A stretch of DNA of 64,000 bases, taken from contig NZ_JABMKY010000010.1 in NCBI RefSeq assembly GCF_013204845.1, positions 124,001 to 188,000 on the forward strand, read 5' to 3'. Source of the stretch: Paenibacillus qinlingensis (GTDB lineage: Bacteria > Bacillota > Bacilli > Paenibacillales > NBRC-103111). Both the position numbers and the translations under genes were made by a program. This document shows positions 53,841 to 61,900 of this stretch, in pieces (positions within the stretch are counted from its first letter, which is position 1; the number at the start of each line of letters is the position of its first letter). A model generated the notes under the pieces. The model did not search any database. It had not been told where the DNA came from and worked only from the letters and a program-made list of their open reading frames with translations.

Positions 53841-55265
53841 TTACAGAGGAATGTTACGAGCAACCCATACGCCAGCAGCGCCTGCTTGTGCTAATCCCCG
53901 TGTAATACCTGCTCCGTCACCGCCACAGAAGAGACCTTGGATTTCCGTTTCAAAGCTTTCACTCAGCTTAGGTCGAGCAGAGTAAAATTTCGCTTCAACA
54001 CCGTAGAAAAGCGTATGTTCGGATGCGATACCTGGGGTTACTTTTTCAAGTGCGTGGATCATTTCGATTAAGCTTTTCATCGTATTGTAGGGAAGAACGA
54101 GTCCAAGATCCCCTGGAACTGCTTCAGAAAGTGTGGGTTCTAAGAATCCTTCGCGTATCCGCTCAGCTGTGGATCGACGTCCTCGCATAATATCACCGAA
54201 CTTCTGAACGATGACGCCACCGCTAGATAAGTCATTTGCGTGCTTACATATTTCTCTAGCATATTCATTTGGTTTGTCGAAAGGCTCCGTAAATTTATGA
54301 GAAACAAGTAACGCAAAATTCGTATTGGCGGATCCAAGCGCAGGATCCTTGTAGGAATGGCCATTGGCGGCCATAATGCCGCTGTGATTCTCAACAACAA
54401 CATGTCCAGATGGGTTGCTGCAGAAGGTTCTAACACGTGTTCCAACCGATGTGTTATACACAAATTTACCTTCATACAAATGTTCGTTGATTTCTCGCAT
54501 GACGACATCAGAGGTTTCAACTCGAACGCCGACGTCGACTTGATTATTGGACATTTTGAGTCGGCGTTTCTTGAGAACCTGTGTTAGCCAAGCCGAACCG
54601 TCTCGTCCTGGAGCCAGCATGACATAATTACTTAGGAGCTCCGTACCATCTTTTAAACGAATGCCTTGAATAACATGTTTATCTTCTTTTTTCGTTGTGA
54701 TGATATCATCGACTTCTGTTTTGAACTGCATATCAATGCGGGTTTTCAAATATTCATAAATGGATTTGAGAATCATGAGGTTTTGTTCTGTACCCAAATG
54801 ACGAACCTGAGCACGAAGCAGCTTCAAACCAGCGGCATAGGAGCGTTGCTCAATATCTTTTACGGCTTCTGTTGTAGGGTCCGTAATGTTTTCTGTAGCC
54901 CCATGCTGAAGATTGATATGATCCACATATCGGATCAGCTCCATGACTTTACTTGGGGCCAAATAATCTGTCATCCAGCCTCCGAACTCGGTTGTGATAT
55001 TGAATTTGCCATCACTGTACGCACCAGCTCCGCCAAAACCGGAGGTGATCGAACATGCAGGGAGGCAACCAGAGAAATCCTTCTTACCAGCTGGAGGTGG
55101 GCAAAGTTTGATTTTATTTTCAAGAATCGGACAACTGCGTTTGTAAATATCGTGGCCTTTGTCAACGAGTAAAATGTTCGCACGAGGGTGAAGCAATGTC
55201 ATCTCATAACAAGCAAAAATACCAGCAGGTCCTGCACCAACAACGATAAAATCATAAGCTTTCAT
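53841..55265 (-). CDS. FAD/NAD(P)-dependent oxidoreductase (COG2509-like)
   Basis: A 474-residue flavoprotein. The N-terminal dinucleotide motif is FIVVGAGPAGIFACYEM, and the C-terminal FAD contact reads GLFCGGDGAGITRGLAQAGAAGV. A cysteine-rich segment (CPILENKIKLCPPPAGKKDFSGCLPAC, given here only as its Cys spacing of C-x9-C-x10-C-x3-C) could bind a metal or Fe-S group. This matches the poorly characterised 'uncharacterized FAD-dependent dehydrogenase' family. The ATG at 55265 has AAAGGAGA upstream; the open frame to 55304 runs into the leader. The leader carries a purine-type riboswitch and terminator, which gives a lead on function: purine or purine-derived metabolism. The family's substrate is not known to me. 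Confidence 0.82.
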   Translation of the reverse strand: MKAYDFIVVGAGPAGIFACYEMTLLHPRANILLVDKGHDIYKRSCPILENKIKLCPPPAGKKDFSGCLPACSITSGFGGAGAYSDGKFNITTEFGGWMTDYLAPSKVMELIRYVDHINLQHGATENITDPTTEAVKDIEQRSYAAGLKLLRAQVRHLGTEQNLMILKSIYEYLKTRIDMQFKTEVDDIITTKKEDKHVIQGIRLKDGTELLSNYVMLAPGRDGSAWLTQVLKKRRLKMSNNQVDVGVRVETSDVVMREINEHLYEGKFVYNTSVGTRVRTFCSNPSGHVVVENHSGIMAANGHSYKDPALGSANTNFALLVSHKFTEPFDKPNEYAREICKHANDLSSGGVIVQKFGDIMRGRRSTAERIREGFLEPTLSEAVPGDLGLVLPYNTMKSLIEMIHALEKVTPGIASEHTLFYGVEAKFYSARPKLSESFETEIQGLFCGGDGAGITRGLAQAGAAGVWVARNIPL

Positions 55266-55302
55266 AGCAGTAATCTCCTTTGGAACAGCTATTTTTGGAC
55301 GC

Positions 55303-55354
55303 AAAAAAACCTAGCCACACGGGTATGCGAAAAAGAGCACCCGTCGTAGCTAGG
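55303..55354 (-). terminator. Riboswitch-controlled terminator
   Basis: Plus-strand arms 55310-55324 (cctagccacacgggt) and 55339-55354 (acccgtcgtagctagg) pair with few mismatches, and seven A at 55303-55309 give the T run on the minus strand. The upstream arm in transcript order overlaps the aptamer's P3 3' end, J3/1 and P1 3' strand, so a folded aptamer would block it. Confidence 0.85.
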
Positions 55355-55408
55355 AAGTTATGGCTTCCTCTAGAGACCCCCAAGCCAATCCTCAGGGATA
55401 TACGAACG
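55342..55408 (-). promoter_or_regulatory. Diverged purine-class riboswitch aptamer
   Basis: Read on the minus strand, the leader folds into the purine riboswitch layout. P1 is cgt-tcgta with tacgacg, and J1/2 is tat. P2 is a 7-bp ccctgag/cttgggg stem with loop gattgg. J2/3 is gtctctag, and P3 is a 6-bp aggaag/cttcct stem with loop ccataa. Stem lengths equal those of the class. The ligand-contacting bases equivalent to U22, U47, U51 and C74 are kept, and C74 points to a guanine-like ligand. Departures: both loops are one base shorter than usual, J2/3 ends in G not C, and J3/1 is AGCT instead of ACT. The GG/CC loop-loop contact is kept. Confidence 0.78.
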
Positions 55409-55445
55409 ATTCATAGTAATGCGGCTGATAAGCGTTACCTTGACT

Positions 55446-55474
55446 ATCATAATACGAACGTTATTTGTTGTCAA
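55446..55474 (-). promoter_or_regulatory. Promoter of the riboswitch/FAD oxidoreductase transcript
   Basis: On the minus strand, TTGACA (55474-55469) and TATGAT (55451-55446) are separated by exactly 17 bases. The start point near 55438 lies about 30 bases before the aptamer. Confidence 0.85.
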
Positions 55475-55513
55475 TGCGTGAATGTTCGTGAATTTAAACG
55501 GAAATTGGCTTGC

Positions 55514-55550
55514 AAAAAAAGATCGTGTGCTTCATGCACACGATCTTTTT
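55514..55550 (-). terminator. Terminator after the PhoX gene (minus strand)
   Basis: Arms gatcgtgtgc and gcacacgatc are perfectly complementary around five bases, with a T run on the minus strand. It starts eight bases after the gene's end. Confidence 0.93.
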
Positions 55551-55557
55551 GTTTATT

Positions 55558-57192
55558 TTAACGAGTAATCATCACAACGGCTGAACGTGGGTTTTTGTCT
55601 CCAAACTTGTGCTGCCATTGGCTTGTCGGTTTGTCCGTTCCTGCGCCTGCTGAGCCAGGATGGTTGACAGACAGGAATATCGTATCCTGCAGTTCGGTAA
55701 AGGAAACACCGCTTAGCGCAGCTTCTGTTGGGGCAGAAGCAAATTGTTTTGTTTTATTGGCGGCACCTGAATGGTGGATGAGATACATGCCATTATTTTT
55801 AAATTCGGACCAAGCCCCAGTATTTAATTGATCAGTGGCAAGATCCGAACCGACCCAGAGGTTACCATTTTTATCAAAGGTTAAACTCGCGGGTGAACTA
55901 AAACCGCTTTGTCGTCCACCTGCAATGAACGTTTCGGATTCAAAGGTCGTGCTGCCATTTTCTTTTAGTCGGATGATCTGACCGTGAAGGTTGCCGCGAC
56001 TAGTATTCTGCGTATAGGTGATATAAACAGATTTATCTACGGGATGCAAGGTAAGCTCTGCAGGCCGATCACATGGCGTAGCGCCTATAATTTGTGCTGC
56101 TTCATTCGCATAGGTAAGCACATCACTTTGGGATGTGAACTGCACAAGCAGGACTTCTTTTGATTTATACATAGACTCAGGTACTTGATAGGTGAAGCTT
56201 TGTAGCATTTTCCTGACATTCGAAAGGGAAAGTTCAACCCAACGACCTTGAATGAAATCCGCAGCATATAGAATGCCTTCGGTTAATAGGTTTTCGGTAT
56301 CTTGGCCATCGCGCCATGTGTCTTTACTTACGTATTTGTATACAAAACCGCTTGGTGAATCTTCCCCCATATAAACAACAATTTGATTGCTCGCGTTCAA
56401 CGTCATAGAGGCACTGCCGTGATGAAATCTACCAAGAGCCGTGTGCTTAACAGGTTTCTTCTGTTTGTTGAAAGGGTCGATCTCGACGATCCAGCCATAA
56501 TGGGACAGTGCTAAACCGGCATCACGACAAGTGGCTTCAAAGTGATTCTCGCCAGTTAGTTGCGTGTTCCATAACGTTTTGGAGCCTCCACGGTTAGCGA
56601 ATGTTCCTTGGACGCGAGTACCTCCGTTAACTGTTGATGTGCCTCTAGCCGGACCTGTCAGTTCAATGGGAGTTAAACCTGAAATTCGACGTGCTAACGG
56701 AGAATCGTCAACGAGCTTCCAAGACCCGAAGGCATCCTTCTTCAGATGTAATAAAGAGCCACCTTGCTCATAAAGCAGCTGTTTCTGTTGACCCCACTCG
56801 ATAGGTTTTGAACGATCTATGAGCCAAGGATACTGACCTGATTCATGATTGACCCATAAGAAGGCTTCATTTTTTGAATTGGGAAATGGGAAGAAAGAGG
56901 TGTAGTTGCTATTAAAGCCAAAAGTATCACCACTATTGTTGATCGTATCCCCGTATGCCGCTATGACCCCATAGGAAAATCCGTTGCTTAAAAGAAGCTG
57001 ATCCGCATCAGTCGCTGTATGTAACGTTGGGTTGAATATTTCCGGCAACTGCTCGTAGGCATCGTTGTCCTCTGAAGCGCTAGCTCTTTGTGTGAATGCC
57101 GCGAGACCTGTATAGGTGGAAGCAATGGAAACAGCACTTAAGCCTAAATATTGCAAGAAATGTCGCCGCGAAAATGTTTTTTTCGAGTCCAT
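55558..57192 (-). CDS. PhoX family phosphatase (DUF839), Tat-exported
   Basis: A 544-residue secreted phosphatase-like protein. The N-terminus has a Tat signal, SRRHFLQYLG at about 8-17, followed by a hydrophobic stretch and cleavage near ASA. The mature part shows the PhoX pattern: FLWVNHESGQYPW, GGTRVQGTFANRGG, HGSASMTLNASNQIVVYMGED, and LTFDKNGNLWVGSD, in blade-like order. PhoX enzymes use iron and calcium to hydrolyse phosphomonoesters, so this may serve phosphate supply. Key metal ligands cannot be checked without alignment. GGGAGG precedes the ATG. The gene is single, divergent from the tail-collar operon, with no Pho box recognised. Confidence 0.83.
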   Translation of the reverse strand: MDSKKTFSRRHFLQYLGLSAVSIASTYTGLAAFTQRASASEDNDAYEQLPEIFNPTLHTATDADQLLLSNGFSYGVIAAYGDTINNSGDTFGFNSNYTSFFPFPNSKNEAFLWVNHESGQYPWLIDRSKPIEWGQQKQLLYEQGGSLLHLKKDAFGSWKLVDDSPLARRISGLTPIELTGPARGTSTVNGGTRVQGTFANRGGSKTLWNTQLTGENHFEATCRDAGLALSHYGWIVEIDPFNKQKKPVKHTALGRFHHGSASMTLNASNQIVVYMGEDSPSGFVYKYVSKDTWRDGQDTENLLTEGILYAADFIQGRWVELSLSNVRKMLQSFTYQVPESMYKSKEVLLVQFTSQSDVLTYANEAAQIIGATPCDRPAELTLHPVDKSVYITYTQNTSRGNLHGQIIRLKENGSTTFESETFIAGGRQSGFSSPASLTFDKNGNLWVGSDLATDQLNTGAWSEFKNNGMYLIHHSGAANKTKQFASAPTEAALSGVSFTELQDTIFLSVNHPGSAGAGTDKPTSQWQHKFGDKNPRSAVVMITR

Positions 57193-57401
57193 GATGGTCC
57201 TCCCGACTTGAATGAGCCTTTAATAGTAATAACATACCATAAATTTTAAAATATACATGTATTATTACCTATATTTTGCTAGAATAATAGAGGATATTGT
57301 CGAAAATTTACGAGAAATGAAAGACGCGGGCAGTTTGTCCGATCAATTGAATTGTTTATTTTACATATAAGCGTCTATTTGAAATTAGGAGGAAACATAT
57401 A

Positions 57402-58403
57402 ATGGCCTATACAGGTGAGATTAGAATGTTTGGGGGGAATTTTGCTCCGTATGGATGGATGTTCTGTCATGGTCAAATACTTCCTATTTCTCAATATGAG
57501 AGTTTGTTTTCTTTACTAGGAACCACTTATGGCGGAGATGGAATTAGTACATTTGCATTGCCTAATTTGCAGAGCAGAGTGCCGATACATGCCGGGAATG
57601 AGACAACATTAGGTGAACAAGGTGGTGTGGAAGAGGTGACACTCAACGTTAGTCAGATTCCTCCACATTCACATGCTTTCGGTGTATCGTCCAAATATGG
57701 AAGTACGAACACACCGGAAGGTAGTGTCTTAGCGAGATCAACACTTAATCAATTCACGGAAACTGCCGGAGCGACGCAAACTACAGGCATCCTCGAAAAT
57801 GCTGGTGGTAATGGGGCACATTCCAATATTCAGCCATACTTGGCTATCAATTATATTATTTGTTGGAATGGAACGTACCCTAGCCAAGAGGGGGGCTTTC
57901 CTGAGTATGAAGAACCATTTTTGACTGAATTACGTTGGGTTGCTTTTAACTTTGCACCAGGTGGCTGGGTATTATGTAACGGTCAAACACTTTCCATTGC
58001 TCAGAATCAAGCTCTATTTGCTTTAGTAGGAACAACTTATGGTGGTAATGGACAAACGACATTTGTTTTACCCGATTTACAGAATAGGATCCCCATCCAT
58101 ATGGGGGAGGGGCATATAATTGGCGAGTCAGGCGGAGAGAAAACCCATACATTAACTACAAATGAAATGCCGGCCCACATCCATTCACTTAGGGCAAGTA
58201 TGAACGCAGCTGATTCCAAAACCCTGGATAATCACACATTTGGTAAGACTACGACGAGTTCGTACGGGTATGTCGTGGATAGTGTATCGAACGGCGCAGT
58301 GCTTTCCATTAGTGGTGGAGGTCAAGCGCATGAGAATAGACAACCCTATCTATGTTTACATGCAATCATGGCAACGCAGGGGATTTTCCCTAGTAGAGAT
58401 TAA
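57402..58403 (+). CDS. Protein with two tandem phage tail-collar domains
   Basis: A 333-residue protein with two copies of the tail-collar (PF07484, MdpB-like) domain, about 1-166 and 176-333. Each begins with the signature FAPYGWMFCHGQ or FAPGGWVLCNGQ, then LFSLLGTTYGGDG or LFALVGTTYGGNG, LPNLQSRVPIHAG or LPDLQNRIPIHMG, and ends QPYLxxxxII with Trp or Thr. AGGAGG precedes the ATG. There is no signal peptide. Outside phages, such proteins occur in bacterial genomes in tandem with unknown, probably cell-surface, roles. It starts an operon of two collar genes and one giant secreted protein. Confidence 0.9.
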   Translation: MAYTGEIRMFGGNFAPYGWMFCHGQILPISQYESLFSLLGTTYGGDGISTFALPNLQSRVPIHAGNETTLGEQGGVEEVTLNVSQIPPHSHAFGVSSKYGSTNTPEGSVLARSTLNQFTETAGATQTTGILENAGGNGAHSNIQPYLAINYIICWNGTYPSQEGGFPEYEEPFLTELRWVAFNFAPGGWVLCNGQTLSIAQNQALFALVGTTYGGNGQTTFVLPDLQNRIPIHMGEGHIIGESGGEKTHTLTTNEMPAHIHSLRASMNAADSKTLDNHTFGKTTTSSYGYVVDSVSNGAVLSISGGGQAHENRQPYLCLHAIMATQGIFPSRD

Positions 58404-58414
58404 GGAGAGGTATT

Positions 58415-58939
58415 ATGGATCAATTCGTTGGAGAGATTCGAATTTTCCCATTTAATTTTGCACCTACAGGTTGGGCTCAATGTAATGGTCAATTATTAGC
58501 TATTGCGCAGAATACAGCTTTATTCTCGCTATTAGGCACAACATATGGAGGGAATGGCTATAATAATTTCGCCCTTCCCAATTTACAAGGAAGAGTTCCC
58601 TTGCACCCAGGACAAGGACAAGGTTTATCAATGTACGATCTAGGTCAGACAGCTGGTGATAAATCAGTAACGTTACTTGTTTCGGAAATACCAGCGCACG
58701 CTCATGCGATACAATATGGGACTTCTGGCTTCGCACATGAATCACCGACTGGCCATTTGTTAATGGATATTCAGGGTAGACGTGGGGCAGCAGCGTATAC
58801 GGAGAAGACGAATTTGAGATCCATGGGTGCGGGGGCCGTTGCTCCAACTGGGAACAGTCAGCCTCATAATAATATGCAACCGTATTTGACGCTCAATTTT
58901 TGTATAGCTTTACAAGGTATTTTTCCACAAAGACCATAA
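58415..58939 (+). CDS. Single phage tail-collar domain protein
   Basis: A 174-residue protein with one tail-collar domain: FVGEIRIFPFNFAPTGWAQ, CNGQLLAIAQNTALFSLLG, then LPNLQGRVPLHPGQGQG and the C-terminal NNMQPYLTLNFCIALQG, read as separate motifs. It lies 11 bases after the two-domain gene with its own AAGGAGAGG site. It looks like a third copy of the same unit, so the pair arose by duplication. No signal peptide is seen, so export, if any, would need another route. Confidence 0.9.
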   Translation: MDQFVGEIRIFPFNFAPTGWAQCNGQLLAIAQNTALFSLLGTTYGGNGYNNFALPNLQGRVPLHPGQGQGLSMYDLGQTAGDKSVTLLVSEIPAHAHAIQYGTSGFAHESPTGHLLMDIQGRRGAAAYTEKTNLRSMGAGAVAPTGNSQPHNNMQPYLTLNFCIALQGIFPQRP

Positions 58940-58979
58940 ATTGCATGAGTTATTAGGAATAAGGAGAGGGGGCAAGAAA

Positions 58980-61900
58980 GTGGCGTTCGTTCGAAAGGAA
59001 CCGCAAACTATTGTGAAATTCACAGCGAGTATATTTGTTGCTCTACTATTGTTGGTTGCCATTATTGGCTTGGGGTTTAGCTTTGTTGGAGCAGCTAATG
59101 CTGCTAGCACATTTACAGTAAATACATCATTGGACGTCGAGGATACGAATCCGGGAAACGGGATTTGTGATGATGGGAATGGCAATTGCTCGATCCGAGC
59201 AGCATTAATGGAAGCAAATGCTTTGGCCGGTGCAGATATGATTTCAATACCGCCTGATGTATATACCTTGAATGCAGCACTCGGGCAATTAGTTGTTGCC
59301 AGTGATGTCAGTTTAATTGGGATTCAAGGGGATCCAGTGAATACGATTATTCAAGCGGCAACCGATGCTGTGTCTGCTACGAATCGCGTATTGTCTATTA
59401 ACCCAAATGTCAGTACTCCTGGATATGATGTCAAGATTGAGGGGCTTACACTTCGTTATGGGAAAGCTCCGGTTGGATTCGGTGGTGGCGGGATCGATGG
59501 AGATGCGGGAACCCGTACGATTGAGATTGCCAATTCGATCATTGCGGATAACACCACGTCCGGTAATAGTTTAGGCGGAGGGGCTTATTTATCGGGTGCA
59601 GCAGGTGGGACAGTTAAACTAAATGACGTCGTTTTTAGCAATAATAAAGCTGGAGTTTCTAGTTCTGCGTCATATAGTTCGCAAGGCGGAGGGGTATTTC
59701 TTCAGGGAGATATGAACCTGGATCTGTCCAAAGTTATCGTTACAAACAATACCTCTTATGGCCTTGGTGGTGGAATGGCGATAACGCCAGAGACTACATC
59801 CTCGCGAATCGTTACGATTACGGATAGTTCGTTCACGGGGAATAGGGCAACTAGTAAATCTAGCGGAGCAGGATCTGAGGGGCTAGCAGGAGGTCTTTAT
59901 CTAGGGGTACCTGCGAGTATCTCACGTACGGCGATATCTGGAAATGTCGCTGATGGTGATGGCGGCGGTCTTGTTGTTGATCATTACTTCGGATCGGTAG
60001 CATTGGATGTTGTCACTTTTGCAGGTAATACGGCTAATCGTGGTGGCGCAGTTTATGTAAGTGGATATAAACTGCCTAGCTTGTTGAGCGGTGTGGTGAT
60101 GGCAGACAATGTTGGCGGGGATCTTACGATTAATCCAGACAAACAAGATTTGCAAGTAGCTATTGCTCCAGCATCGGGGTCAAATGGGATTTTCTCTCTT
60201 GGAAAAACCGGAGCACATTATACGGTTACGGTTTACAATACTGGGACGCCGCCAGTGAGTGGTCCAATCACGACGGTAGTAACATTGCCAACTGGATTGA
60301 CAGCGACAGCAATGAGTGGAAGTGGATGGACGTGTACTTATAATACGTTAACCTGTACGCGTTCGGATATCCCACAAGGCCAATCGGCTTATGCGCCTAT
60401 CGATTTGACTGTGAATGTTGCAGCTAATGCGGCCCGCACTATAACAAGTTCGGTAACGGTATCTGGTGGAGCGGAGATCGATACCACCAATAATAGTGGG
60501 TCATTTGTTACAACAATTTTGAACAGGGATGCGAAGCTATACAATCTAATCGTGTCTAAGGGCACATTAACTCCTGATTTTGACTCTAATACTATGGCAT
60601 ACACAGTGAGTCTACCTTATGCTGACGACACTTTGAAAATGATGCCAACGGTTAATGAGTCGCATGCAACCGTAACTGTAAATACGGGCGCAGTCGAAAG
60701 TGGTGCTTGGAGCGAAGCGATACCTCTTCAGGTAGGTAACACTGAAATTAATATTACAGTGAGAGCTGAAGATGGAACGACTGCAACCACTGTGCTTACC
60801 GTGTCACGTGCTATACCCGTTAGCAGTATTGCTGTATCGGGAGCTAACGATGCAACCATTGTGATGATTGGGAACTCGTTGCAAATGAGTACGGATGTTT
60901 CGCCAGGAAATGCAACTAATAAATCCGTAACTTGGAGTGTGGAAGCAGGTACTGGGAATGCAACGATAGACGAGACGACAGGTTTATTGCTAGGAACAGT
61001 GGTTGGAGATGTCGTCGTCAAGGCAACAGCCATCGATGGTTCCGGCATAGTAGGGACGAAGAGTATTACGATTGCACCTAGAAAGGTTACAAGTATAGAT
61101 GTAATGAGTCAAGGAGAGGCATCAAGTGTTCAAAATGGCGAACAACTGCAAATGAGTGCGTTGGTTTATCCAGAGAATGCAACGAATCGTACCGTAGTCT
61201 GGAGCGTTGTGCCAGGTACAGGTAATGCAGAGATAAACGAATCAACTGGCTTATTGACAGGAACAGGGGTAGGAGAAGTAGTCGTCAAGGCTAGTGCTAC
61301 GGATGATTCAGGTATCGTAGGTACTATGAACATTGAGATAACAAAGATCCCTGTTACAGGCATAGAGGTAATAAGCGAAAGCGAAACAACAAACGTACGG
61401 AATGGAAAAACGTTGCAATTAAGAGCGTTGGTATCGCCGGATGAGGCGACGGATCGTACTGTAGCATGGAGCGTTGTGCCAGGTACAGGTAATGCAAGTA
61501 TAGACGCATCTGGCGTACTTACGGGGACAGAGGTAGGTACAGTCACCGTTATCTCAACGGCGAATGATAACCCGGATATTAATGGGACGTTGGAAGTTAC
61601 AATTAAAGCGATACCTGTTACAGGTATTTTGGTTACGAGTGAAGGAGAGTTAACGAGCGTATCCAGTGGAAAAACACTTCAAATGATTGCAGTGGTATCA
61701 CCGGATGATGCGACGGATCGTACTGTAGCATGGAGCATTGTGCCAGGCACAGGTAATGCAAGTATAGACGCATCTGGCGTACTTACGGGGACAGAGGTAG
61801 GTACAGTCACAGTTATCGCAACGGCGAATGATAACCCTGATATTAATGGGACGATGGAAGTGACCATTTTACCAATACTGGTTACAAGCATCGATGTGAG

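Noticed and set aside
57402..58939. Prophage remnant
   Set aside because: Only tail-collar domains are present; there are no capsid, terminase, integrase or lysis genes, and the partner is a secreted Ig-like protein.
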